Assembly: GCA_947502635.1 (NCBI GenBank)
Contig: CANNAN010000002.1
Coordinates: 434,001 to 498,000 of the forward strand
Length of the DNA: 64,000 nucleotides
Reading direction: 5' to 3'
Source: an uncultured Flavobacteriaceae bacterium
GTDB lineage: Bacteria; Bacteroidota; Bacteroidia; Flavobacteriales; Flavobacteriaceae
Program-made: the position numbers and the translations under genes
Notes under the pieces: model-generated
Seen by the model: only the letters and a program-made list of their open reading frames with translations
Told to the model about the DNA's origin: nothing
Databases searched by the model: none
In this document: in pieces, positions 1 to 8,290 of the stretch
How the letters are laid out: every line of letters starts with the position of its first letter
Numbering within the stretch: the stretch's first letter is position 1

Positions 1-2
1 CT

Positions 3-83
3 ACTACAAATGAATTCACAATTTTAGTAGAAGACGAATATGTAGACAAAGCCTTTGCTGCTATTAAAAGAGTAAAATCCTAG
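3..83 (+). CDS. C-terminal fragment of an upstream gene (ACT-domain-like tail, possibly aspartate kinase)
   Basis: The frame is open from the window edge to a TAG stop at 81-83 and gives 26 residues rich in alternating hydrophobic and charged residues, including TTNEFTILVEDEY and KAFAAIKRVK. A beta strand followed by a closing helix of this kind is typical of the end of an ACT domain, such as the C-terminus of an aspartate kinase. That assignment is inference from a very short piece. The gene begins outside the window, and the alpha/beta hydrolase follows on the same strand 46 bases later. Confidence 0.45.
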   Translation, partial: TTNEFTILVEDEYVDKAFAAIKRVKS

Positions 84-129
84 TAATTCCTTATTCGAAT
101 GATTTTACCTTTCCATGAGATGACTTAAA

Positions 130-909
130 ATGAATTTACAATACAAAGGGATTAACATTTTTTATACCGATACAGGTAAAGGTAATGCACTCGTATTACT
201 TCATGGGTTTTTAGAAAACACCTCAATGTGGGATGCTTTTATTCCGACACTATCAAAAAAAAACAGAGTTATTTGTATCGATTTATTAGGTCATGGAAAA
301 ACCGAATGCCTAGGCTATATACATACTATGGAACTTATGGCTGAAGTTGTTCAGGCCGTTTTAAAGCATTTAAAAATTCGTCGTTCTGCTTTTATTGGTC
401 ATTCCATGGGAGGTTATGTCGCTCTTGCCTTTGCAGAAAGAAACCCTGATGCGTTAAAAGGCTTATGTCTGATGAATTCTACAGCAAATGCAGATACTAT
501 TGAAAAGAAAAAAAATAGAGATCGCGCAATAATAGCTGTTAAGCAAAATCATAAAATGTTTATTAGAATGGCAATCTCTAATTTATTCAGACCAAAAAAC
601 AGAACCATTTTTTCAGAAGAGATAAAGCAGTTAAAAAAAGACGCTTTAAAAACACCCTTACAAGGTATAGTGGCAGCGCTTGAAGGTATGAAGATTAGGG
701 AAGATAGGGAAGCACTTCTCCATTTTTCACCTTTTAAAAAAATGTTGATTATTAGCAGAAAAGATCCTGTACTAGATTATAATGTATTAATTTCTCAAAC
801 AAAAAATACAGACGTTGAAGTCGTGGAATTTCCTGACGGCCATATGAGCCATATTGAAAATAAAAGCAAATTTTTAGACACAATTGTGCATTTCGTCGAA
901 AATATGTAG
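130..909 (+). CDS. Alpha/beta-fold hydrolase
   Basis: A 259-residue alpha/beta hydrolase of normal length for the family, probably cytoplasmic because no signal peptide is visible. Visible landmarks are the oxyanion strand-turn LLHGF near residues 23-27, the nucleophile elbow GHSMGG at 90-95 with Ser92, a likely acid Asp212 in SRKDP, and a catalytic His near 238 in DGHMSHIE. The complete triad supports a working hydrolase. The substrate cannot be told from sequence; the family includes esterases, MhpC/MenH-like C-C hydrolases and lactonases. The ATG at 130 sits well before the first strand and is the natural start. Confidence 0.85.
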   Translation: MNLQYKGINIFYTDTGKGNALVLLHGFLENTSMWDAFIPTLSKKNRVICIDLLGHGKTECLGYIHTMELMAEVVQAVLKHLKIRRSAFIGHSMGGYVALAFAERNPDALKGLCLMNSTANADTIEKKKNRDRAIIAVKQNHKMFIRMAISNLFRPKNRTIFSEEIKQLKKDALKTPLQGIVAALEGMKIREDREALLHFSPFKKMLIISRKDPVLDYNVLISQTKNTDVEVVEFPDGHMSHIENKSKFLDTIVHFVENM

Positions 910-967
910 CGTTTTATCGTTTTATTGAATTTTTTATTCTAGATTTATTGCTCATAAATTACAAACC

Positions 968-1234
968 ATGAGTAAACCTACTAACAAACCTACTTTTATT
1001 CCTAAAATGTATTGCAGTCTTTTTGGTCATCATTATCAGGTAACTAAAAAAGTAACATACCATGTTAAGGAATACACGTGCTCTCACTGTAAAAAACAAT
1101 TAACGACAAATAGTAATGGTCATTTAATTGAACTTACACCGAAGTTTAAAGAAATAAATGCCATCTTAGAACGCATACATGCTTCAAGAATGGAACGTTC
1201 AAAGAAGAAAACGATCGCTTCGTCGATTTACTGA
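968..1234 (+). CDS. Small zinc-ribbon-like protein, paralogue 1
   Basis: An 88-residue protein of unknown function. After a short N-terminal tail it carries a C-x-LFGHHY motif (Cys16 onward), then YHVKEYTCSHCKK with a CxxC pair, then a helical segment ending in LERIH. Two Cys/His pairs of this spacing suggest a small zinc-binding ribbon, like the short DUF1660-type proteins; that is inference. It is closely similar to the neighbour at 1306-1638, sharing VTYHVKEYTC, LTPKF and EIN..LERIH, and more distantly to the protein at 7492-7701. The pair looks like a local duplication. Confidence 0.75.
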   Translation: MSKPTNKPTFIPKMYCSLFGHHYQVTKKVTYHVKEYTCSHCKKQLTTNSNGHLIELTPKFKEINAILERIHASRMERSKKKTIASSIY

Positions 1235-1305
1235 TGAGTAGTTAAAAATATTTAATTGTTTTTTAATACTTTAATAGACTCTAACTAACTAATCTAATAT
1301 TGTAA

Positions 1306-1638
1306 ATGAAAAACATTCATTGCAAGGTGTTTGGGCATGATTACCGAGTATCGCGAAATGTCACATACCATGTAAAAGAGTATACCTGCAAAAACTGCAA
1401 AAAAGAACTCACTACCAACGGGAATGGGTACTTAACCGAGCTTACACCTAAATTCAGAGAAATAAACGACTTACTGGAGCGTATTCACGAGAAACGACAT
1501 ATGAAATCGAGTGTAAAACAACATGTTGATACAAATAACGAAATACTAGAATACATCCATATAGAACATAAAGTTAAATCGAGCGACAAATTACCAACAA
1601 CCATAGATACTGAAAATCTATTAGTGTTTAAGCATTAA
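1306..1638 (+). CDS. Small zinc-ribbon-like protein, paralogue 2
   Basis: A 110-residue paralogue of the protein at 968-1234. It repeats the C-x-VFGHDY start, the VTYHVKEYTCKNCKK block with CxxC, and the ELTPKFREIN..LERIH helix, then adds about 40 unrelated residues at the C-terminus. The conserved Cys and His residues suggest one bound zinc ion (inference). No catalytic motif and no signal peptide are visible. Its 3' end overlaps the convergent thiL gene by 11 bases. Function unknown. Confidence 0.75.
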   Translation: MKNIHCKVFGHDYRVSRNVTYHVKEYTCKNCKKELTTNGNGYLTELTPKFREINDLLERIHEKRHMKSSVKQHVDTNNEILEYIHIEHKVKSSDKLPTTIDTENLLVFKH

Positions 1639-2674
1639 AATTTTTCCAGCCTTGAGCTTTAATAGGTATTTTAGCATCTGCTCTAGTTACTAAATGGATA
1701 CCAGCTTGTTCTTCTTTCATATAACCAATTACGGTTAAATTTGGATTCGCTTTTATTTTAGGATAATCGTCCTGAGAAACTGTAAATAACAATTCGTAAT
1801 CCTCCCCGCCATTTAAAGCAACAGTAGTGCTATCAATATTAAACTCTTCGCACGTAGAAATTACTTGAGGATCTAATGGAATCTTTTCTTCATATAAATC
1901 ACATCCTAACTTACTCTGCTTGCATAAATGTATAATCTCTGAAGACAAGCCATCACTTATATCAATCATTGAAGATGGTTTTACTTTTAAATCTTTCAAT
2001 AATTTAATAATATCCTTTCGTGCTTCAGGTTTTAATTGACGTTCTATAATATAAGAATAACCTTCTAAATCTGGCTGACTATTAGGGTTTACTTTGTATA
2101 CTTCTTTTTCACGCTCAAGGACTTGCAATCCCATATAAGCGGCTCCTAAGTCTCCCGAAACAACCAATAAATCACTAGATTTAGCACCATCTCTATAAAC
2201 TTCATTATCATTATCAATTTCTCCAATAGCTGTTACAGAAATTAATAGTCCCGTAGTGGAAGATGTCGTATCTCCACCAACAACATCAATGTTATAAACT
2301 TTAGCAGCAGTCTCTATTCCTGCATATAAATCTTCAAGTGCCTCTAACGGAAACCTATTAGATACCGCTATAGAAACCGTAATTTGTGTCGCTTTAGCAT
2401 TCATAGCATACACATCAGATAAATTAACAATAACGGCCTTATATCCCAAATGCTTTAAAGGCATATAGCTTAAATCGAAATGCACACCCTCTAAAAGTAA
2501 ATCGGTTGTAACAACAATCTTCTTATCTTTGAAATCTAAAACAGCTGCGTCATCACCAATAGTTTTAACTGTCGACTTGTGGCTAACTTTAAAATTCTTA
2601 GTTAGGTGATCTATGAGTCCAAATTCTCCTAAATCACTTAATTGAGTTCTCTGTTGATTTTTATCTTCTATCAT
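1628..2674 (-). CDS. thiL: Thiamine-monophosphate kinase
   Basis: A 348-residue ThiL of the PurM/AIR-synthase fold. It phosphorylates thiamine monophosphate with ATP to give thiamine diphosphate, the last step of thiamine cofactor synthesis. Visible signatures are GDDAAVLD near residue 41, the TTDLLLEGVHFDL block, VNLSDVYAMNAKA, VGGDTT near 134, ISDGL and the late NGGEDYELLFTV motif. The acidic metal-binding motifs are all present. It is transcribed alone, convergent with the mini zinc-ribbon gene. A thiamine uptake locus with a TPP riboswitch lies 45 kb away in the same window, so this cell can both salvage and activate thiamine. Confidence 0.95.
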   Translation of the reverse strand: MIEDKNQQRTQLSDLGEFGLIDHLTKNFKVSHKSTVKTIGDDAAVLDFKDKKIVVTTDLLLEGVHFDLSYMPLKHLGYKAVIVNLSDVYAMNAKATQITVSIAVSNRFPLEALEDLYAGIETAAKVYNIDVVGGDTTSSTTGLLISVTAIGEIDNDNEVYRDGAKSSDLLVVSGDLGAAYMGLQVLEREKEVYKVNPNSQPDLEGYSYIIERQLKPEARKDIIKLLKDLKVKPSSMIDISDGLSSEIIHLCKQSKLGCDLYEEKIPLDPQVISTCEEFNIDSTTVALNGGEDYELLFTVSQDDYPKIKANPNLTVIGYMKEEQAGIHLVTRADAKIPIKAQGWKNFNA

Positions 2675-2940
2675 AGTGCAAAAATAAGAAGCTTAAATAT
2701 ATAAACGAATAAACTTTTAATATTAAATGATAGGCACCTATTCAATTTCATCATAAAATACAGAAGGCGGAACAATTTTTGATGCTTATATAAACTAATT
2801 TTATTACTTTACACTAATAACATATTTTAAAGCATAAATACAGCAAACAATATGTTTATAATAGAATTCGTTTTAACTAAACACCAGTGAGGTTCAAACA
2901 AATTTTATACTTGAAAAAGATTAATTAAAAAATTGCAAAT

Positions 2941-4194
2941 ATGAACTACTTTAAAAAGAGTCTTAGTTTTGTTTTTGGCTGTCTATTATTTTTATTTACA
3001 CAATCTTGTGAAAGAAATAATAATGAACCTATTCTTGGAAATGAAACAGATACATCTAGAACAAATATATTAGCACCTTGTGAAAATGGTTTTGCAGGTG
3101 ATTATCCCTGTGATGATTATGATTTATTGGTGCAATTGCCTCTAAGTACTTTTGGAGCTCTTGAAGGGAATGATTCCTGGGGATGGGTAGACACTACGAC
3201 TGATAAAGAATACGCATTAATGGCTACAGATACCAATGTTGCTTTTGTTGATATTACCGATACAAATAACCCAATATACTTAGGAAATGTTCCAACCGCC
3301 ACATCAAGTAGTCCGTGGAGAGATGTCAAAGTTTATAAAGACCATGCCTTTATTGTGGCAGATAATGCTGGCGCTCATGGGTTACAAGTATTTGATTTAA
3401 CACGTTTGAGAAACGTTGCTAATCCACCCGAAACATTTGCTCCAGATGCTCATTTCACAGGATTTGGAAGTGCTCATAATGTGGTAATAAATGAGGCTAG
3501 TGGGTACGCCTATATTGTTGGTACAAGCAGAAGCGGCCCTTTGGCTGGAGGTCCATTATTTATAAACATCCAAGATCCATTAATGCCAATAGATGAAGGT
3601 GGTTTTGGAGAAGGTGGTTATTCTCATGATGCTCAAGTTATAACTTATAACGGTCCAGATACAGACTACACAGGTCGTGAAATATTAATTGGAAGTAATG
3701 AAAATGAAGTAGTTATTGCAGATGTAACCGATAAATCTAATCCCGTAAAAATTTCAGATATAAGCTACGCTAATGTTGGATACACACACCAAGGTTGGTT
3801 TACAGAAGACTTAAATTACTTCATCTTAGGTGATGAAACCGATGAAAGAGATATAGGCACCAATACACGTACAATTGTTTTTGATTTCTCCGACTTGGAT
3901 GCTCCTAGTTACCATATGGATTACCTAGGTGCCTTCACAGCAATTGACCATAACGGGTATGTTAAGGACAATACCTTTTATCAAGCTAGCTATAGAGCTG
4001 GAGTTCGAATGATAGATATTTCGCAAATAGCAAGTAGTACTATGACCGAAATAGGCTTTTTTGACACCCATCCAGAGAATAATGATGTAGGTTTTGATGG
4101 TGCATGGAATGTATACCCATACTTGCCAAGTGGTAATATCATTATAAGTGACATTCAAAAAGGTTTATTTGTTATTAAAAAAAGTAGCCCTTAA
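2941..4194 (+). CDS. Choice-of-anchor B family lipoprotein (LVIVD-type beta-propeller)
   Basis: A 417-residue exported lipoprotein with a lipobox ending at Cys23 (FTQSC). The body has repeated propeller-blade motifs such as NDSWGW, FVDITDTNNPIYLGNVP, SSPWRDVKVY, HAFIVADNAGAHGLQVFDLTRLR and SHDAQVI, diagnostic of the choice-of-anchor B family. It is first in a run of four exported genes (this one, 4207, 5558, 6330) with gaps of 12, 4 and 1 bases, so one operon is very likely. The last two encode an MbnP/MbnH-like pair, so this protein probably serves the same surface or periplasmic process. Ligand unknown. Confidence 0.88.
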   Translation: MNYFKKSLSFVFGCLLFLFTQSCERNNNEPILGNETDTSRTNILAPCENGFAGDYPCDDYDLLVQLPLSTFGALEGNDSWGWVDTTTDKEYALMATDTNVAFVDITDTNNPIYLGNVPTATSSSPWRDVKVYKDHAFIVADNAGAHGLQVFDLTRLRNVANPPETFAPDAHFTGFGSAHNVVINEASGYAYIVGTSRSGPLAGGPLFINIQDPLMPIDEGGFGEGGYSHDAQVITYNGPDTDYTGREILIGSNENEVVIADVTDKSNPVKISDISYANVGYTHQGWFTEDLNYFILGDETDERDIGTNTRTIVFDFSDLDAPSYHMDYLGAFTAIDHNGYVKDNTFYQASYRAGVRMIDISQIASSTMTEIGFFDTHPENNDVGFDGAWNVYPYLPSGNIIISDIQKGLFVIKKSSP

Positions 4195-4206
4195 TAAGCG
4201 ATCGCT

Positions 4207-5553
4207 ATGCAAATCCCAAAATCAAAAATTGTTTTAGCAATTAGCATGGCTTTCTTTTGTAGTTGTTCTAATAATGATGACGCTTCTAATGAAACACCAA
4301 ATAGGGTTCAAAAAGAAATAGATTTTGTAAAAACTATTGGTGGTACAAAAAATGAAAGCGCACAATCTATTACCAAAACTTCAGATGGTGGTTATGCCAT
4401 TCTAGGACACGCACAGAGTGCCGATGGTGATGTGACAGATAAACTAAATGAATCTTTCGATTATTGGATCATAAAATATGACCAAAACAGCACATTACAA
4501 TGGCAAAAAACCTATGGAGGCAGCGATGATGACCGCGGTCGGGATATCATTCAAACATCAGATAATGGGTATGCCATTTTAGGCTATAGCAAAAGTGATG
4601 ACGGTGATGTTGCTCAAAATAATGGATTTAATGATTTTTGGATTTCTAAATTAGATGCTTCTGGAATTATTATCTGGGAAAAGTCTTTTGGCTTTTCAGG
4701 AGCAGATAGTGGGATTTCAATAATTCAAACCAACGACAGCGGTTATCTTTTAACTGGTGTATTAGATGTAACAGCTTCAAATGGCCAAGGAAACAGCAAA
4801 TTATTTTCATCCAAAAGACATGCTGGCGGTGATTATTGGGCTATCAAACTAAATGCTTCTGGCGAAAAACAATGGAGTAAATTCTATGGTGGTGCTTTTA
4901 CAGACACTCCTTACGACGTTATTCAAACAGAAGATAGTGGCTATATCATTGTAGGATCTTCAGACAGTGATGATGTTGATATAAAAGGAAATAAAGGCTC
5001 TTATGATTTTTGGGTTATTAAAATATCTGAAACAGGTGATTTGGTTTGGGAAAAATCTTTTGGAGGTTCAGAAACCGATGAAGCCAGAGCCATTGTAAAA
5101 TCATCCGATGGCAATTATATTATTGTTGGTGATACAAGAAGTAATGATTTAGACGTTTCAAATAATCATGGTGCAGCAGATTTATGGATTATTAAAATAT
5201 CTCCAACAGGAAATTTAATCTGGGAGAAAACAATTGGAGGTGGTAGTTTTGATGTAGGTCGCTCTGTTTATAAAACTCAAGATAACGGATTTATTATTTC
5301 GGGTAGTTCTAGAAGTTTAGATGGAGATATCTCAAACAACAACGGGCAGAATGATGCTTGGGTTGTAAAAATTGATGCTAGCGCCAACCTAAAATGGCAA
5401 AAAACCATTGGAGGTTCCGATATCGATTTTGCCTATGACGCTATTGAGCTTGATGACGAAAGTGTTATTGTTGTTGGGGAATCCAACAGTTCAAATATTG
5501 ATATTCCAGAGAATAAAGGATTTACAGATTTATTAATTTTTAAAATAAAATAA
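4207..5553 (+). CDS. Lipoprotein with about seven propeller-like repeats
   Basis: A 448-residue lipoprotein (signal peptide with Cys near 18-20, FFCSCSNN). The mature part is almost wholly repeats of roughly 50-60 residues with the pattern GG...D....I..T.DGGY.I.G.S.S.DGD......DFW..K.D..G...W.K..GG, about seven copies. This predicts a closed beta-propeller. There is no C-terminal type IX sorting domain. It is the second gene of the exported cassette, 12 bases after the choice-of-anchor B gene and 4 bases before the MbnP-like gene. Molecular function is unknown; an interaction or scaffold role is plausible. Confidence 0.8.
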   Translation: MQIPKSKIVLAISMAFFCSCSNNDDASNETPNRVQKEIDFVKTIGGTKNESAQSITKTSDGGYAILGHAQSADGDVTDKLNESFDYWIIKYDQNSTLQWQKTYGGSDDDRGRDIIQTSDNGYAILGYSKSDDGDVAQNNGFNDFWISKLDASGIIIWEKSFGFSGADSGISIIQTNDSGYLLTGVLDVTASNGQGNSKLFSSKRHAGGDYWAIKLNASGEKQWSKFYGGAFTDTPYDVIQTEDSGYIIVGSSDSDDVDIKGNKGSYDFWVIKISETGDLVWEKSFGGSETDEARAIVKSSDGNYIIVGDTRSNDLDVSNNHGAADLWIIKISPTGNLIWEKTIGGGSFDVGRSVYKTQDNGFIISGSSRSLDGDISNNNGQNDAWVVKIDASANLKWQKTIGGSDIDFAYDAIELDDESVIVVGESNSSNIDIPENKGFTDLLIFKIK

Positions 5554-5557
5554 AACG

Positions 5558-6328
5558 ATGCAAAAAATATTCCCCATACTTTTTTTCAGTTTAATCACCT
5601 TAGTTTCTTGTGGTACAGATAATGATGATAAGGTTTCTGAGTCCATAGTTACATTTAATTTCAATCATAATTGGGACGGATCAACGGTTACAAATACCAA
5701 CTTTAGCACCATTCAATATACCAATGCGAATGGTGAAGAATTAAGTATTACAAAATTAAGATACCTCATTTCAAACATCACATTTCAAAAATCAGATGGA
5801 GAAACATTTGTCCTCAATGGTTATAATTTAGTTGATGTTACCAACAACACGAACCTTTCTTTTTCACCAACCACAACCATTCCAAAAGGTTCTTATAGTA
5901 AAGTATCTTTTACTTTTGGTTTTAACAATGAGGACAATTACAACAACAATTATCCCGATTTAAACGCTGCTTCCTGGAGTGTTCCGGCTTTGTTGGGAGG
6001 CGGTTATCATTATATGCAGTTAGAAGGTAGGTTTATTAATAATATAACGACCCAAACAGGTTATGTTTATCACACCATAAGAGCTGTAGATAATTCTGGA
6101 GCAACACCAACTTTTCAAGATACTTTTTTTGAGGTTGATTTAGGGGAAGTCACCATCACCAATAATGCCACTTTTGAAATTAACATGAACATAGCCGAAT
6201 GGTTTAAAAATCCAAATACCTGGGATTTAAATACTTTAAATAATATGCTTATGCCAAATTTTAATGCCCAGATGATGATGTTTCAAAACGGACAAGATGT
6301 ATTTAGTTTAAGCGCAGTAAATCAATAA
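5558..6328 (+). CDS. MbnP-like copper-binding family lipoprotein
   Basis: A 256-residue lipoprotein (lipobox ending at Cys18, LVSCG). It matches the MbnP family pattern: an N-terminal strand FNFNHNWDG, LRYLISNITF, the central GGYHYMQLEGRF block, and a late FEINMNIAEWF segment. In characterised systems MbnP is a periplasmic copper-binding partner of the di-heme enzyme MbnH, which oxidises a tryptophan in it to kynurenine to build the copper site. Here a MbnH-like gene follows after one base, strongly suggesting the same partnership. No methanobactin genes are visible, so a general copper-handling role is inferred. Confidence 0.85.
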   Translation: MQKIFPILFFSLITLVSCGTDNDDKVSESIVTFNFNHNWDGSTVTNTNFSTIQYTNANGEELSITKLRYLISNITFQKSDGETFVLNGYNLVDVTNNTNLSFSPTTTIPKGSYSKVSFTFGFNNEDNYNNNYPDLNAASWSVPALLGGGYHYMQLEGRFINNITTQTGYVYHTIRAVDNSGATPTFQDTFFEVDLGEVTITNNATFEINMNIAEWFKNPNTWDLNTLNNMLMPNFNAQMMMFQNGQDVFSLSAVNQ

Positions 6329-6329
6329 A

Positions 6330-7379
6330 ATGCTTAAATGGACACCATATTATATACTGCTTTTTTTCGTTTGCCTATCGTGTTCGAATGAAAGTGTAGA
6401 TGAATATGTTCCGACACCAAGTCCATTGCAAATTCCACAACTTTTTCAGGACAACATATTGGCACCTGTTATTCCCACCAACAATCCACAAACGGTTGAA
6501 GGTATTGCTTTAGGTAAAAAATTATTTTCCGATCCTATATTATCTGCAGACAATTCACAGGCATGTGTAAACTGTCATGCTCCAGAAAACGCATTTACAG
6601 ACCCAGACCGATTTAGTGACGGTATAGATGGCTTATTAGGGAACCGTAATTCTATGCCTCTATTTAATTTAGCTTGGAATTATGATGAGAAATTCTTTTG
6701 GGATGGTCGCGTGTTTAGTTTAGAGCACCAAGCATTCCAACCAGTAACAGACCCTTTAGAAATGCATAATACCTGGGCGCAAGTAGAACAAAGATTACAA
6801 CAACATATAGAATACCCAAATTTATTTGAACGAGCATTCGGGACGTCAACAATAGATTCCACCTTGGTTACCAAAGCCATTGCTCAATTTGAACGCACTT
6901 TAATCTCTTCTAATTCAAAATTTGACAAATATCTTTTAGGAGAAGTCACTTTAACACCCCAAGAGCTCAATGGTTTTAATGTCTTTATGGATGAAACAAA
7001 AGGGGATTGCTTTCATTGTCATGGCAGTGATAAAAACCCTTTGTGGACAGATAATATTTTTCATAACAATGGGCTGGATGCTACAATTACCGATCTGGGG
7101 TTAGGCAAAGTAACAGGAGATCCTGCCGATAATGGAAAATTCAAATCACCTTCATTACGAAATTTAGCATTCACAGCTCCCTACATGCATGATGGCAGAT
7201 TTGCAACGCTCGATGAGGTCATTAATCATTATAGCGAAGGATTGCAAAATTCCCCAACTATTGATCCTTTAATGAAAAAAGTAGACCAAGGTGGCGTACA
7301 ACTTTCTACTCAAGATAAAGCAGACCTGAAAGCCTTTCTGCTTACACTTTCAGACTATCATTTTATCGATAATAACTGA
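6330..7379 (+). CDS. Di-heme cytochrome c peroxidase family protein (MbnH/MauG-like)
   Basis: A 349-residue exported lipoprotein (Cys18 in LSCSN) of the bacterial di-heme peroxidase/MauG family. Two c-heme motifs are visible, CVNCH at 79-83 and CFHCH at 227-231. Family landmarks include GKKLFSDPILS, NRNSMPLFNLAWN, FFWDGR, PLEMHNTW, FERTLIS and APYMHDGRFATLDEV. It lies one base after the MbnP-like gene, so it probably oxidises a residue of that protein rather than acting as a simple peroxidase. Last gene of the four-gene exported cassette. Confidence 0.9.
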   Translation: MLKWTPYYILLFFVCLSCSNESVDEYVPTPSPLQIPQLFQDNILAPVIPTNNPQTVEGIALGKKLFSDPILSADNSQACVNCHAPENAFTDPDRFSDGIDGLLGNRNSMPLFNLAWNYDEKFFWDGRVFSLEHQAFQPVTDPLEMHNTWAQVEQRLQQHIEYPNLFERAFGTSTIDSTLVTKAIAQFERTLISSNSKFDKYLLGEVTLTPQELNGFNVFMDETKGDCFHCHGSDKNPLWTDNIFHNNGLDATITDLGLGKVTGDPADNGKFKSPSLRNLAFTAPYMHDGRFATLDEVINHYSEGLQNSPTIDPLMKKVDQGGVQLSTQDKADLKAFLLTLSDYHFIDNN

Positions 7380-7491
7380 TTTTAATACGACGAATACCAT
7401 AAAATAGCAGATTTTTCGTCAAAAAAATAGAATTTTTCTTTCATTTCTGTATGATTTTACCTAACTTATAGTTCTGAAAATTATTAGGCTT

Positions 7492-7701
7492 ATGAAAACT
7501 AATGCAACTTTATCCCTTTTTTGCACTACTTTTGGACATAATTATTTTCGTCTAAATAAAGCAACTTTAAACACTCCAGAATTGATTTGTAAGTGCTGTA
7601 AAAACTATTTCAGATTTGATCTAAATGGAAATATTGTAAAGGTAAACCAAGACCAAAAACAAAACATTTTCTTTATCTCAAAAACGAAAAAAATCGTTTA
7701 A
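7492..7701 (+). CDS. Small zinc-ribbon-like protein, paralogue 3
   Basis: A 69-residue protein sharing the layout of the two proteins near the window start: a Cys before TFGHNYFRL, a strand, then ICKCCKNYF with a CxxC pair and a LNGNIV turn. Sequence identity is low outside these positions. The paired Cys and His residues suggest zinc binding (inference). It is followed by an intrinsic terminator, so it is either a monocistronic gene or the tail of the preceding operon. Function unknown. Confidence 0.65.
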   Translation: MKTNATLSLFCTTFGHNYFRLNKATLNTPELICKCCKNYFRFDLNGNIVKVNQDQKQNIFFISKTKKIV

Positions 7702-7728
7702 CCTATTAACTTTTTAAAACTTTAAACA

Positions 7729-7767
7729 AAAATAAAGAGCTTATAATTAGGCTCTTTATTTTTTTAT
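7729..7767 (+). terminator. Intrinsic terminator after the third mini zinc-ribbon gene
   Basis: An inverted repeat AATAAAGAGC / GCTCTTTATT (7731-7740 and 7751-7760) with a 10-base loop is followed by a T run. It ends the preceding transcript before the suf locus. Confidence 0.8.
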
Positions 7768-7834
7768 AAGAAAAACCTATAAAACTATATACTAATATAA
7801 TGTTAGGTTATATGGTAATCCATGACTTATATTG

Positions 7835-7842
7835 TATATTTG
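7835..7842 (+). promoter_or_regulatory. Probable -7 element of the suf operon promoter
   Basis: TATATTTG matches the Bacteroidota TAnnTTTG -7 consensus exactly and lies 69 bases before the SufA-like start codon, downstream of a terminator. The -33 box is not clear at the expected distance, so only the -7 element is claimed. Confidence 0.55.
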
Positions 7843-7910
7843 TACCCTATTTAGAAACTGTCTTAATAAATTGATTGTTAACACATTTCTAGATTTAACT
7901 AAAAGATAAT

Positions 7911-8240
7911 ATGATAAAAGTTTCTGAAACTGCTAAAAAGAAAGTTATTGAATTAATGACTGATGACGGCTTTGATCCTACAATAGACTTCGTGCGTGTA
8001 GGTGTTAAAAGTGGCGGATGTTCTGGGTTGTCTTACGATTTAAAGTTTGACAAAGAAAATAAAGAAGACGATAAGGTATTTGAAGATAACGATGTAAAGA
8101 TTATCGTTGACAAAAAAAGTTTTTTATACCTTATTGGAACGACGCTTGAATATTCTGGAGGATTAAACGGAACAGGTTTCGTATTTAACAATCCTAACGC
8201 TAACCGCACCTGTGGTTGTGGTGAATCATTTTCATTATAA
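7911..8240 (+). CDS. Iron-sulfur assembly A-type carrier (SufA/IscA/HesB family)
   Basis: A 109-residue A-type Fe-S carrier of standard length. The three conserved cysteines are present: Cys37 in SGGCSGLSYD and Cys101 and Cys103 in CGCGESF. The family accepts Fe-S clusters from the SufBCD scaffold and hands them to client proteins in the cytoplasm. It heads the suf locus, 50 bases before sufB, behind a good -7 promoter element. The exact sub-name (SufA, IscA or ErpA) cannot be fixed from sequence; context favours SufA. Confidence 0.92.
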   Translation: MIKVSETAKKKVIELMTDDGFDPTIDFVRVGVKSGGCSGLSYDLKFDKENKEDDKVFEDNDVKIIVDKKSFLYLIGTTLEYSGGLNGTGFVFNNPNANRTCGCGESFSL

Positions 8241-8290
8241 AAGCCCATTTAAATCTTCTTAAAGGAAGACTTATATAACTAAAAAGAACA

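Noticed and set aside
968-1638. Prophage remnant signalled by DUF1660-like short proteins
   Set aside because: No phage structural, integrase or lysis genes and no attachment sites are nearby.
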